A stretch of DNA of 64,000 bases from Pseudoalteromonas sp. UG3-2 (GTDB lineage: Bacteria > Pseudomonadota > Gammaproteobacteria > Enterobacterales > Alteromonadaceae), in the NCBI RefSeq assembly GCF_037120705.1, contig NZ_JAWLJU010000001.1:434001-498000 (forward strand). Reading direction: 5' to 3'. Every line of letters starts with the position of its first letter. The first letter of the stretch is position 1. The notes below the pieces were generated by a model. That model had not been told where the DNA came from and made no database searches. It worked only from the letters and a program-made list of their open reading frames with translations. Below are positions 46,163-56,169 of this stretch, in pieces. Both the position numbers and the translations under genes were made by a program.

Positions 46163-47569
46163 TCACATGCATGCGAGCTCATTTACGAAGATTATCGGTT
46201 GATCAATTGCTCCTTCAACACAATCGATATTAAGTAATGTTGTTGCCGAAACTTGTTCAATGTCGGTGTGGTAAACTGTAAAATCAGAAATAGTCCGATT
46301 TATAAGCCATAAATAATTCGCTTTCAGTATGTAATACCCTTGATGATTAGTCGGAGGCTCAATGTCTTTTGGCGGCAGTAAGATTGGCGGCATTGGAGAG
46401 TGACATACTTTGCCTTCCACTGAATGAAGGCACAATGGGCTGCTTTGGTCGTATTGTTGCGCAATGGCAGGAAATCTATCAGTTACTTCACTTCCCCATT
46501 TATTTTCAAGTTCATCTCTCGACGGTAAAAAAACTTTTCTTGGTGCGTTTAATAATTCAATTCTCGCTGCAGTTGAAAGCATTGAAGGGTGGCTTACGAA
46601 TGTAAATAGATACTTTTGAAGCCTGTTTTTGATGCTAGACTCGACCCTTAACTTCTGAGTTAATGAAAATGCACTTTGACTTTGTGTACGATCTTTGAAG
46701 TAGGTAATTTTTACACCAGCACGCTCAGCTATTGCGTGTGCAATAAACTCATTAACTTCAGTTAAAGATAACCTCCAACCAGTGCGCTTAATTTTAGGCC
46801 TCAATACATCAGAAAGTTGTAACCAGTCAATTCGGTATTTTGCATCTAACTTCCTTGAATAAGTAGGCAGCTGCCATTCGATAGCAAACTGAATTAGGCC
46901 ATCCCAGCTAGTGCCACTTTCTAATAAAGTATTAATTGCATACTCCCAACCTGGAAGCGCTTTACCTGAAAAGGGTAACTTTTGCCCTATGTTACCTGGC
47001 TGCGCTAATGTGCTTTCAAACTCACTAAGAAAGTCCACAGCTAACCACTCTCCAGTTTGGCTTTTTGCTTTGCAAACGGGTATAACTATGGTGCCTGACG
47101 GGTTGCTCCATGTTTCCTCAGTACAATTAACCTGCAAGCGGCCCTCATTATCCAATAAAAACCCCGCAAGTATAATCCGGGTGTTTGCAGCTATAGCTTC
47201 CACGGGCTGCAGGTTGAAACCTTTTAGCAAAGCTTCAAGTCGCAAAGCCGAAAGGCGGTTATTCCGAGTTAGTGAGTTAAACTGCCCAGCAAATGATATC
47301 GAGTTTAAGCCATTAAATGGTCCAGATAATATTTGTTCTGATGACACCGAAAATACTGGCCTACCTCCAGCAGAGTCAAGACTCGCAACTTTTGGGATAT
47401 ACCAGACAAGATTAGAATTATCGGAGTCAGCAAATAAATGAAATGCGTTTTGACTATCAATTGAAAAATAGCCAGAAACGTCTTTGACACTGGGGCTGAT
47501 AGGTATGGCCAAGCTGGTCACAGAAAAAACCATACTCATTATTGCTATTGCTAAAGTCCTAATTAACAT
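46163..47569 (-). CDS. Exported protein, paralogue of the first gene of the operon
   Basis: A 468-residue protein with a signal peptide (cleavage near SLAIPIS). The N-terminal domain (VKDVSGYFSIDSQNAFHLFAD....LVWYIPK) matches that of the 420-residue protein at 49593-50855. The same is true for a central segment with GVKITYF and for the C-terminal ANYLWLINR... region. It begins inside the end of the cytochrome gene (7-bp overlap). The function is unknown; two such paralogues flanking a tetraheme cytochrome suggest a complex. Confidence 0.78.
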   Translation of the reverse strand: MLIRTLAIAIMSMVFSVTSLAIPISPSVKDVSGYFSIDSQNAFHLFADSDNSNLVWYIPKVASLDSAGGRPVFSVSSEQILSGPFNGLNSISFAGQFNSLTRNNRLSALRLEALLKGFNLQPVEAIAANTRIILAGFLLDNEGRLQVNCTEETWSNPSGTIVIPVCKAKSQTGEWLAVDFLSEFESTLAQPGNIGQKLPFSGKALPGWEYAINTLLESGTSWDGLIQFAIEWQLPTYSRKLDAKYRIDWLQLSDVLRPKIKRTGWRLSLTEVNEFIAHAIAERAGVKITYFKDRTQSQSAFSLTQKLRVESSIKNRLQKYLFTFVSHPSMLSTAARIELLNAPRKVFLPSRDELENKWGSEVTDRFPAIAQQYDQSSPLCLHSVEGKVCHSPMPPILLPPKDIEPPTNHQGYYILKANYLWLINRTISDFTVYHTDIEQVSATTLLNIDCVEGAIDQPIIFVNELACM

Positions 47570-48654
47570 AATCTCTTTCCTTGTTGATTGTTACAGCCGC
47601 TCTTAATCCAGCGGCCTACTAATTCTATAATTTGGGGGTGCAACGCTGCCCCAGTCATTGGCATCCCAGGCACACTTGCACCAATACCAACATCTTGCTC
47701 GGCTTGCCTTATCTTCAAACGGTAATATAGGCTTTTGCCATTGCCATTTTTCAGGTACTCAGCTAAGCCAATGCTAGATGTATCAAACCTTTGTTTTGCC
47801 CGGCCTTCGATACCATGACAATGCACGCAACCGCTATCTCTCCAAATTCCTTTCCAAACATACTGCCTTTCACTGCGGTTTAATGGGGAACTAGGTATTC
47901 TTGACCACTGCTTTTCAATGGCGGTTAGCTTGGCATCGACTTCCTCTTCGAGCTTATTACGTGAATGCGTGAAGTATGCCTGTAACGCTGCGGCTTGGTC
48001 TTGAGATAAACGGTAAGACACATGAGACTTACCCGAATGTTGATACTGCAAAAGGTACTCTTTTGCATACAACGACATGCTTGCTTGAGCAACACCGTCT
48101 TTGAGACCATGGCATGCCGCGCATGTCTGCTCATAGAGTAGCTCGCCTTTTTTGATAACGCGTAGCTCTTGGCTAACAGACTCTGAACTGACTTCGATAC
48201 TGAGCGCTTTAATATCAACAAGCGATATGGCAGGGTAAGCCATCATGCTGATGGCTCGACACTCCCCTTCACTGCAACTAGCGCTTGGCCTCCGCAGGAA
48301 ATTAACCAAGCCCTGGGCGTGATATTTTACGCCACTGCTGGAACCTAGATGTAACGGCGCCTCAAGATATGGCATTGGATGCTTAACTAAGTTGCGTAAA
48401 CGTTCATCTGAAACTGGTAAAGTAAGGTACCTAGGATCGGGTTGCTTAGTGACAAGGTTATGCCCTACTTCATGTATTTCAGCGTGACAGCCATAACATT
48501 GGTTGTCTTTCCAGCGACCAAAACCACTTTGAAAACGCCCTGGTGGCTGTACTCTAACCTCAGTGTGACAACCTAAGCACTCTTCAGCTGTGCTTGTAAG
48601 CATTGCACTATTGCTGCTTAGCACCAGTGCAATATACGAATAGCTCAACATCAC
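47563..48654 (-). CDS. Tetraheme c-type cytochrome
   Basis: A 363-residue exported cytochrome with four CXXCH motifs: CLGCH (26-30), CYGCH (53-57), CAACH (178-182) and CVHCH (276-280). The first two lie close together as in a small di-heme domain; the other two head class I-like domains, each with a later Met. The N-terminus is a short hydrophobic export signal ending near ST-A. Its ATG overlaps the stop of the upstream gene by one base, and its end overlaps the next gene. It is the only obvious redox centre in the operon and likely passes electrons to or from the unknown partners. Confidence 0.88.
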   Translation of the reverse strand: MMLSYSYIALVLSSNSAMLTSTAEECLGCHTEVRVQPPGRFQSGFGRWKDNQCYGCHAEIHEVGHNLVTKQPDPRYLTLPVSDERLRNLVKHPMPYLEAPLHLGSSSGVKYHAQGLVNFLRRPSASCSEGECRAISMMAYPAISLVDIKALSIEVSSESVSQELRVIKKGELLYEQTCAACHGLKDGVAQASMSLYAKEYLLQYQHSGKSHVSYRLSQDQAAALQAYFTHSRNKLEEEVDAKLTAIEKQWSRIPSSPLNRSERQYVWKGIWRDSGCVHCHGIEGRAKQRFDTSSIGLAEYLKNGNGKSLYYRLKIRQAEQDVGIGASVPGMPMTGAALHPQIIELVGRWIKSGCNNQQGKRLC

Positions 48655-49538
48655 TACTGGTTAGCTCGGGTATCGACGTTAACCACGACTTCACCAGAAC
48701 TTGGCGAAATTTCAATGGGTTGATCAACGTCATTACTATTGACCTGCACCCCGCCTGTAAACCTTATAGAGAAAAGCTTCATAAAGCGCTTCCAATCATT
48801 TACAGACAAACTCTCTCCTGGGGTTGCGTTGCTACGAAACGCTTCGGCTGGAGAATTCCTAGAGTAAAATACAACGTCTAATAAATCGCCGCTATACTCC
48901 ACACTGTTGTCTAATGGATCTGGGGGAGACGCAACCAAAGCATTTTCATTAAGCAAATCGGTGATAATACGAGGAGCATCTAAATATACGGGCTCAGAAC
49001 GAGTGCTTTCAATTGAGTACCAATGGTTTAAAACATTATTTGCATTCAAATAGTCCATAAGTTGAGCTTCAACGGCACTGTTTGACGGTTTCAAATAGGT
49101 TATACTCAGCCAACACAGGCTTGGATAACCGGATGGTTTTCTCTCTAATTGATAGTTTAGGTTTAGCGCTTCTAACTTAGCGACTAACCCCTTGGTCTCG
49201 ATGCATAATTGTGCATTGGTAGGAATAAGATTTTGCCGCTCATCAATAATATTATTTTGCTGTACAAAATGAGTATATTTGCCATTATCTTGTGCTTGCG
49301 GATATGCCCGTATCGATATTTTATTAAAGTAGGGGTTTATTCTCGTCGGTGGAGTAACATCTTGCTTTAATGTCGTATACCAAAAAATGCCAGCGTTGAT
49401 TTCAGTTCCTTTTAAAGGCGCATAAATAAAACCATCCTGCTCCGTTTTTACACTAAAATCCACATCATCTAACGTCAAGGCATGACTATTTTGCAGTGAT
49501 AATAACCCTGCGATCACGACAATAAAAATGCGTTTCAT
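48654..49538 (-). CDS. Exported protein, unknown, second gene of the operon
   Basis: A 294-residue protein with a signal peptide (MKRIFIVVIAGLLSLQNSHA). The mature part has two cysteines (Cys112 and Cys142 by rough count). The sequence is rich in aromatic and beta-strand patterns (GIFWYTTLKQD, LCWLSITYL). No named family. AAGGAGAT-type spacing precedes the ATG and its stop overlaps the cytochrome ATG by one base, so synthesis of the two is coupled. Confidence 0.75.
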   Translation of the reverse strand: MKRIFIVVIAGLLSLQNSHALTLDDVDFSVKTEQDGFIYAPLKGTEINAGIFWYTTLKQDVTPPTRINPYFNKISIRAYPQAQDNGKYTHFVQQNNIIDERQNLIPTNAQLCIETKGLVAKLEALNLNYQLERKPSGYPSLCWLSITYLKPSNSAVEAQLMDYLNANNVLNHWYSIESTRSEPVYLDAPRIITDLLNENALVASPPDPLDNSVEYSGDLLDVVFYSRNSPAEAFRSNATPGESLSVNDWKRFMKLFSIRFTGGVQVNSNDVDQPIEISPSSGEVVVNVDTRANQ

Positions 49539-49592
49539 AACAATCTCCTTTTTGATAAAGCTGAGCGTTACCTCAGCTTTTTGTCCTTGGTA

Positions 49593-50855
49593 CTATTGTC
49601 CAATAATGTCTCGACACGCTGGATCGTCCATATCCCATGTAACTGGGAGGCCAAATCCGCCTTTACTACATTGAATAGTCATATTGGTCGATGCATTACT
49701 GATCTTAGAGCCAGGATTCCAGGTTAAATACCTTGACTCATTGCGGCGGAAAACCAATTTTTCGTAATTTGCTCTGAGCGTAAACACAGCGCCGCTAGGT
49801 TCATTATCTACATTTCCTAACTGTGACTGACCAAAGTCTCTGAGCTCTATAAATAACTCATCGCGAATTGACTCGTACAACGACTGCACAGCTTGATCAA
49901 ACTGGGCAATATTAGTGGGATTTTCAGAATAACTACCATCTGGCTGTTTATATTCGATGGTAATGCCCGTTTGACCATTTTGGTTATCGAGCAAGCGTCT
50001 GAAGAAAGTTTCGATCTCAGCCTCTACACACGAATTTAAATGCACCGCAGTGTAAGTACTTGCTTGCTGAAAAACGCGTTCCCAATCAATGTTAATGCGA
50101 GCAATTTGAGTTCTGGCATGGGTGGTGAGCTGCCAATCCGTGGTTGCTTGAATATTGGCATCCCAGTTTGCACCGGCCATCATAATTTGACGAATCTCAG
50201 GCGTCGCATTTGGTGTTGTCACTAATTGAAATGGAATATAAGTCGAAGTGGAAGAGAAGCCATCGGGCGCCATGGATTGAAAACTAGCAACCACATCCGT
50301 TGGTTGCATATTGCCGTCATCGTCTAAGGCGTAGCATTTGGGTACTTGGAACTCAACGCCATTAAGACTACCTGTTTCCATCTCACACTCAACATGCGCT
50401 CTACCGCTATTGTCGAAATATATATCGCTGAGCATAAACCGAGTTTTAGCATGCTGAGCAGGTGCAGGCGCTACACGCCAGCCCCGCTCCTGAGCTTCCG
50501 ATTTTAACCGTAACAGTGCACCACGGTTACCAGTGGTGTCAAACGCACCACCGATTACCGCTTGCTCTAAACCAGCCCAAATACCGTAAGGTGAAACTCG
50601 CGATAACACCGATAACCGCGGCCTTGGTGAACTGGTATTAGCACCATTAATGGCTATTTGCCCTTCTTTGGGCACATACCAAACTAGCTGATTATCTTGA
50701 GTATCAGCATATAAGTTAAATTTTCTTTGTGTGTCTGCACTAAAAAAGCTCGAAATGTCTTTTTCATCATGAGACATGGGGACAGCTTGAACATGCATAG
50801 AGGTCATGACCAGAGTCATCAAAAACACACTCTGACTGTACTTTGAAGTGTTCAT
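49593..50855 (-). CDS. Exported protein, first gene of the cytochrome operon
   Basis: A 420-residue protein with a signal peptide (cleavage near VQAVP). The N-terminal domain has EKDISSFFSADTQRKFNLYAD...LVWYVPK and is paralogous to the 468-residue protein at 46163-47569. The C-terminal part ends in a Cys-containing segment (IQCSKGGFG, DDPACRDIIG). An AAGGAATA ribosome site precedes the ATG. It heads five same-strand genes with gaps of 54 bp or less. Function unknown. Confidence 0.78.
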   Translation of the reverse strand: MNTSKYSQSVFLMTLVMTSMHVQAVPMSHDEKDISSFFSADTQRKFNLYADTQDNQLVWYVPKEGQIAINGANTSSPRPRLSVLSRVSPYGIWAGLEQAVIGGAFDTTGNRGALLRLKSEAQERGWRVAPAPAQHAKTRFMLSDIYFDNSGRAHVECEMETGSLNGVEFQVPKCYALDDDGNMQPTDVVASFQSMAPDGFSSTSTYIPFQLVTTPNATPEIRQIMMAGANWDANIQATTDWQLTTHARTQIARINIDWERVFQQASTYTAVHLNSCVEAEIETFFRRLLDNQNGQTGITIEYKQPDGSYSENPTNIAQFDQAVQSLYESIRDELFIELRDFGQSQLGNVDNEPSGAVFTLRANYEKLVFRRNESRYLTWNPGSKISNASTNMTIQCSKGGFGLPVTWDMDDPACRDIIGQ

Positions 50856-51444
50856 ACATTATTCCTTATGTATCTAATTTATAAGTTGCAAATCAACTTT
50901 TTCGCCACTTCCTAGGTCTGTTGAGGAACATACATCCACATCACTTGGCGAGCTTTAAGTAAAGCACAAAAAACAAAATATTTACACAAAACCAACCTTA
51001 AAGTCACAAACAAAATACGAACCAACTGAAATCAAATGATTTTTATTTTTAAGGCAAGTCGAGACGAGTTTGAATAAGGCTCGCGTCTTTCGCCGTTACT
51101 TTTTCCAGAGAATGTCGTGAACCATTGTAAACAACAAGAGTATCTATATGATTTTATTTAAGTTAAATCGTCTCATATTATTTTGAGTCACCTAACCTTA
51201 GTGATAAAGTAAACTCAATCACATTAATGCTTCAATCAATTTGAAAGGTCAAAGGCCTCGCTAGTAGCGTTAAAGGTTTCTTATCTAAAGTACGACGCAG
51301 AAAAAAATTTATCTTATCTGCATTGATAAAGGTGATTTTACATTGGCTGGACGAGGAAACTCATAGACCATTTCTCCGCTACAAACATAAACTGTTTACG
51401 TATTCAAATTGATATTAATTAAAAATAAAACTCAAGGAAATTTT
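50856..51444. other. Divergent promoter region, no gene seen
   Basis: About 590 bp between the cytochrome operon and the peptidase gene. It is AT-rich and lacks open frames of note. An imperfect inverted repeat (GAGACGAG...CTCGCGTC, 51059-51093 region) is the only structure seen. It must hold both promoters. Confidence 0.5.
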
Positions 51445-53595
51445 ATGTTCAAAAAAGCTTTAACCTTATCAGTTGCACTCGCGCTGACCGGTTGCAATAC
51501 TTCTAATGAATCAACGCACTCAGAGACAATGTCACAAAATCAACCAGCACCAATCAATTACCCAGAAACCAAAAAAGAAGCTGTTGTTGATACATACTTC
51601 GGGCATAAAGTAGCTGACCCATATCGCTGGCTGGAAGACGATATGAGCGAAGAAACAGCTCAATGGGTGAAAAATCAAAATAAAGTAACTTCAACTTACC
51701 TTGAAGGTATCCCCTACCGTGATCAAATAAAACAGACACTAACCGACTTAATGGACTATGAAAAAATAGGATCCCCATTTCAAAGAGGTGAGTACACTTA
51801 CTTTTTCAAAAATGATGGGCTACAGAATCAATATGTGCTTTATCGCAAGCTCAATGACGGCGAGCCTGAAGTATTTCTCGATCCCAATACCTTTAGTGAT
51901 GATGGCACGACCTCATTAGGTGGCTTAAGCTTTACCGAGGATGGTTCCTTGCTAGCTTATCAGATCTCTGAGGGAGGTAGTGACTGGCGTAAAGTTATCG
52001 TCTTAGACACAAAGACCAAAGAGCAGGTAGGTGAAACACTAGTAGATGTAAAATTTAGTAATATTTCTTGGTATGGTAATGAAGGATTTTATTACTCTAG
52101 CTACGACAAGCCAGAAGGCAGTGAATTATCTGCAAAAACCGATCAGCACAAAGTCTATTATCATAAACTTAATACGCCACAATCGTCAGACAAGATAGTC
52201 TATGGTTCAACTGCTGATGAGAAACATCGTTACGTTGGTACTCAGGTAACAAAAGACAAACGATACTTATTCATTTCAGCTAGCGTTTCCACTTCAGGGA
52301 ACAAGCTGTTTATGAAAGACCTCACTAAACAAAACAGTCCTCTTGTCACTATTTTAGATAATACCGATTCCGATACCTACGTTTTAGATAATAAAGGCAG
52401 TAAACTATTTTTAGTTACCAATCTAAACGCTCCCAATAAAAGAATAGTTACGGTTGATGCAGCGACCCCCACTCCAAGCAATTGGCAAGACCTTATTCCT
52501 GAAACGAAAAACGTGCTATCCGCTAGTATCGGTGGTGGCTATATTTTTGCCCGTTACATGGTAGATGCAGTGTCTCAAGTCAAGCAATTCGACAAGCAAG
52601 GGAACTTGGTTCGCAATATTGAATTGCCAGGCGTTGGTTCTGCATATGGCTTTGCTGGTGAGAGTGGCGATGAGGTGCTGTACTACTCATTTAGTAACTA
52701 CAAAACGCCCACGACATCCTACAAGTTCGATACAAAAACGGGACAATCAGATATTTATCAACAACCCGAGATAGACTTTGAACCAGATAACTATGAGTCC
52801 AAGCAAGTGTTTTATACTTCAAAGGACGGTACCAAGGTGCCAATGATCATTACTCATAAAAAAGGGGTCGAGCTTGATGGAACTAACCCAACTATTCTCT
52901 ATGGTTATGGCGGCTTCAATGTTAGCTTAACACCTTCATTCAGCTCTTCACGAGCGGCTTGGCTTAAGATGGGTGGTGTCTATGCCGTTGCCAATATTCG
53001 TGGTGGCGGCGAATATGGCAAAACTTGGCATAAAGCGGGAACGCAATTGCAAAAACAAAATGTATTTGACGACTTTATCGCAGCCGCTGAATACTTAATA
53101 GAGAAAGACTACACCTCAAGCGAAAAACTAGCAGTGAATGGTGGCTCCAATGGTGGTTTATTGGTGGGTGCTGTCATGACTCAACGTCCTGAGCTATTTA
53201 AAGTAGCGCTACCAGCTGTTGGTGTACTCGATATGCTTAGATATCACACCTTTACCGCTGGTGCTGGTTGGGCTTATGATTATGGAACGGCAGACCAAAG
53301 CGAAGAAATGTTTAAATACCTGAAAAGCTACTCACCAGTTCATAACGTTAAGTCAGGAGTACACTACCCTGCTACGCTTATAACAACTGGTGACCACGAC
53401 GATCGAGTTGTACCAGCTCATTCATTTAAGTTTGCTGCTGAACTACAAGATAAACAGTCAGGTAGTAACCCAACACTTATACGCATCGAAACTAACGCAG
53501 GTCATGGTGCCGGTACGCCTACTAGTAAAATCATTGACCAATATGCCGATATTTTTAGTTTCACTCTGCACAACATGGGAGTGAAGTCACTATAA
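51445..53595 (+). CDS. Lipoprotein prolyl oligopeptidase (S9A)
   Basis: A 716-residue serine peptidase starting MFKKALT at 51445 (AAGGAAA upstream), with lipobox LTGC. The first part after the anchor is a seven-bladed propeller (about 70-420). The C-terminal hydrolase has the nucleophile in GGSNGGLL, the acid in [15 protein letters not shown] and the His in NAGHGAGTP. It cleaves Pro-containing peptides in the periplasm or at the surface. The single-gene unit is followed by a 13-bp hairpin. In this setting it probably helps use peptides. Confidence 0.93.
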   Translation: MFKKALTLSVALALTGCNTSNESTHSETMSQNQPAPINYPETKKEAVVDTYFGHKVADPYRWLEDDMSEETAQWVKNQNKVTSTYLEGIPYRDQIKQTLTDLMDYEKIGSPFQRGEYTYFFKNDGLQNQYVLYRKLNDGEPEVFLDPNTFSDDGTTSLGGLSFTEDGSLLAYQISEGGSDWRKVIVLDTKTKEQVGETLVDVKFSNISWYGNEGFYYSSYDKPEGSELSAKTDQHKVYYHKLNTPQSSDKIVYGSTADEKHRYVGTQVTKDKRYLFISASVSTSGNKLFMKDLTKQNSPLVTILDNTDSDTYVLDNKGSKLFLVTNLNAPNKRIVTVDAATPTPSNWQDLIPETKNVLSASIGGGYIFARYMVDAVSQVKQFDKQGNLVRNIELPGVGSAYGFAGESGDEVLYYSFSNYKTPTTSYKFDTKTGQSDIYQQPEIDFEPDNYESKQVFYTSKDGTKVPMIITHKKGVELDGTNPTILYGYGGFNVSLTPSFSSSRAAWLKMGGVYAVANIRGGGEYGKTWHKAGTQLQKQNVFDDFIAAAEYLIEKDYTSSEKLAVNGGSNGGLLVGAVMTQRPELFKVALPAVGVLDMLRYHTFTAGAGWAYDYGTADQSEEMFKYLKSYSPVHNVKSGVHYPATLITTGDHDDRVVPAHSFKFAAELQDKQSGSNPTLIRIETNAGHGAGTPTSKIIDQYADIFSFTLHNMGVKSL

Positions 53596-53601
53596 CTTTT
53601 T

Positions 53602-53635
53602 GCGCAGTAGGGCTATTTTTAGAGCCCTACTGCGC
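53602..53635 (+). terminator. Perfect 13-bp hairpin after the peptidase gene
   Basis: GCGCAGTAGGGCT (53602-53614) pairs perfectly with AGCCCTACTGCGC (53623-53635) around an 8-base loop, 7 bp after the stop codon. There is no proper U-tract, so it may stabilise the 3' end rather than terminate. Confidence 0.6.
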
Positions 53636-54671
53636 TAATTAACTTTTCACAAAAGTGCAGGTTATACCAGTTGAACTAATACTCCAACACCTTGAAAAGT
53701 GAAACCCATCAGCTCCGCTAAAGAGCTTCTTTGATTCAACCCCAACTATAATCCAAACCACTGTACTACACGCTCAACCACAGCAAGTTACTATTTATCC
53801 ACTTAGCAGACATGGACTGAAAAAGCCTGTATTGAATTAATTTAAAGCTGGTGCGAGCAAAAATGTGAACCTAAATACCTAAGTGCTTGCAGACTCACTT
53901 AAAACAGGACGAAGAGCACTCTGAGGTGTAACCCTCTCATTTTATACAGCAGTTATTCAGGGTTTAGACCTTGTACAGCCGCATTATCAAAAGGGCGTAC
54001 TGCAACCAATAACAATTAGTGCTGCATGGCAGAGTATATTTCTAAAAAACTATACGACAACCTAGGATGCTGAATAGGCATTTTATTGAGCACTCGCACC
54101 TTTTTTAATCTGAGCCTGAGATCAAAGTCGACAACGGAGGTCATTAGTACTTTTGCAGAATTATCAACAGAGGTTTAAGGGAGCATTTTGCAGTCCCGGT
54201 TGGCAGCATAGCTACAGTGTGACACTTGATGCTGGGCTACTGCCAACAGGCAATGAACAAGACATCAAGTAATTAAACTTGGCAATCAATTACTCACTAG
54301 GCGGACTACTGATGGTAAACGAGAGAAATTAAGATCTAGTCTTATTATTGAGACATGATGAGAAACACTGGCAACCGGTGTGATCAGCAGACTGGTACTC
54401 AGCAGGTCTTCACTTGGACTGACTGTAACTCGACCAGCATATAGCTCTGTCATGGCAGAGCAGGTACCAAAACACGAATAATCAGCATCGAAGAAATAAT
54501 GAAGAGAGTCTACGCTAACTTTTACGTTAATTCTGCCACTAAAAAACCTTATAGCATCATTCTATTCACACATATTTACATATGAATAAACATTTAATTG
54601 ACAACCAATCTGTAAAAATAAACACTTATCAAACTTATAGAAAGTAAGTCTTTTAAATTAAAGGAATTAAA
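53636..54671. other. 1-kb non-coding or decayed stretch
   Basis: No convincing gene on either strand. On the minus strand a stop-free stretch of 91 codons (54289-54561) can be read. From the only ATG (54453) it would give 55 residues (MTELYAGRVTVSPSEDLL...), ending at a TGA at 54286-54288. There is no ribosome site, so it is at best a gene remnant. The last 100 bp hold the promoter of the next gene. Confidence 0.45.
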
Positions 54672-55514
54672 ATGAAAATGAAAAACCTCGCTGCGCTTCC
54701 TCTTGCTCTAGCTTCATTAAGCGTGATGTCACAAGAACTTCCATACGACTGCAGTTACTCCAGTTATGAGTCCACGCAATTAGAGCTTCATGCATTACCA
54801 GATGCTATCGACGCCGGCTGGGGCTATTATGGTTCTCAATCTTGGACTAGCCTAGGTTCATTTTTATGGTCTTTGACGAGTTTGACAACTGGTGATAGCT
54901 TCAAATTGTCAGGTCCATCCTATGTATTAAAGGGAAACAGCTATCGCTTTAAAGTTGACCTTGACTTCCTTGACCTGAATGACAAATTACGTGATGTGAG
55001 CTTCTACAATTCCGAGAACGGACTTTTAGGAAATGACCGCACTAACTGGGATTCAAATGCTTATTTTAACATGGACTTTTCATATACTTATGGAGCAGCT
55101 TTAGTATGGGCACGTTCAAGTAGTAGATGTCAAGCAATCCCAGTGATGGTACAGAATGCACCAAAGATAACCTACGCAACTACACCATCAATTACAGGCG
55201 GTAAAGTTAGTACGAAAGTTAGTTTTGAACTAGACCAATATTCCAAAGCGATGGTGTCAAATTCAGATGTTAGAGTAACGCTTACATTAAAAGACGAACT
55301 CTATTTGACCTCAAAAAGCACATCAGTTTCTTTCTCGAATGGCGGTATGCTGAGAGGCTCAAAAACTATTACAGCAACACCTCATCGAGGTGGTGGTATA
55401 TACCAGGTTAAAGTTACCATAAATGATGGCACTTATAGCACTAGTCGGAATATTGGCTGGGTGAGAGTACCAGGCGACACGACCCCACCTTGTCCCCAGT
55501 GCAAGCCGTTATAA
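54672..55514 (+). CDS. Secreted protein of unknown function
   Basis: A 280-residue protein with a signal peptide (MKMKNLAALPLALASLSVMSQ) and AAAGGAATTAAA upstream of the ATG. The mature part has an N-terminal domain rich in Tyr, Trp and Ser (about 22-155), then an Ig-like or fibronectin-like beta domain (about 165-268), ending GDTTPPCPQCKPL. Four Cys are visible, so disulfides are likely. No named family. It is isolated in a gene-poor stretch and followed by a hairpin. Confidence 0.7.
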   Translation: MKMKNLAALPLALASLSVMSQELPYDCSYSSYESTQLELHALPDAIDAGWGYYGSQSWTSLGSFLWSLTSLTTGDSFKLSGPSYVLKGNSYRFKVDLDFLDLNDKLRDVSFYNSENGLLGNDRTNWDSNAYFNMDFSYTYGAALVWARSSSRCQAIPVMVQNAPKITYATTPSITGGKVSTKVSFELDQYSKAMVSNSDVRVTLTLKDELYLTSKSTSVSFSNGGMLRGSKTITATPHRGGGIYQVKVTINDGTYSTSRNIGWVRVPGDTTPPCPQCKPL

Positions 55515-55523
55515 GCTGAACTT

Positions 55524-55556
55524 TTTAGCAGGTATGTGACCAATATACCTGCTAAA
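55524..55556 (+). terminator. Hairpin after the secreted-protein gene
   Basis: TTTAGCAGGTAT (55524-55535) pairs with ATACCTGCTAAA (55545-55556) around a 9-base loop, about 10 bp after the stop codon. Weak U-tract. Confidence 0.6.
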
Positions 55557-56169
55557 TACTTAATGCGTAAGACATGATATCGATTGGTCTATACCGTTTT
55601 ATGCTAAGAACTATTCAATATACCGAAACTGAGGTATAGATTTTTTCACAGATAAAAGCGCCAGCAATTATTATTAAAACTATCTCTTCCACTATGCGCT
55701 TAAATGATGGTGGGTGTCTCCGTTAACCCTGTCATTGTCTAAGCTTGACAACGGTTTTCCGACTTCGATTAAACAGTGCGTTAGCGTGAGGATAGCTAGA
55801 AAGTTATCACTTCCATGATGATGGACTTTCCTTTGCGGTTCAAAGTAAACGTAGCAATAAGACTATTTACAACAAAACGTTGAGCTATCAGTCGTCGAGC
55901 ACCAAAAATCAATACAGTTTACGAGTAAAGGCAAACAATATTTGCTAGTTAAGTCTAAGTATCTAGGAGGGAGCCTTATTGTTTATCGCTGCGCCCAGCT
56001 CATTTTAAAAACCAGTTATAACGCGTATCTGGTTAACATAATTTAATTGCTGATGGATTCTATCCGTGCTTTTTCTACATACCCTGAGCGTAATTATTAA
56101 TGTTCCTTGGTATTTCCCCTAAGAAGATAGGCAAGCGTTAAAGACTACCTACCTTCTTAATTCAGCCTA
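55557..56169. other. Non-coding stretch between convergent genes
   Basis: About 610 bp with no plausible frame, no repeat shared with the window and no strong hairpin other than the one listed. Confidence 0.45.

Noticed and set aside
51059..51093. GAGACGAG...CTCGCGTC as a terminator or small RNA
   Set aside because: Imperfect stem, long loop and no U-tract; located in a divergent promoter where a terminator is not expected.
54286..54453. 55-residue minus-strand gene
   Set aside because: No ribosome site, no signal peptide and no family; the open stretch may be chance in AT-rich DNA or a remnant.
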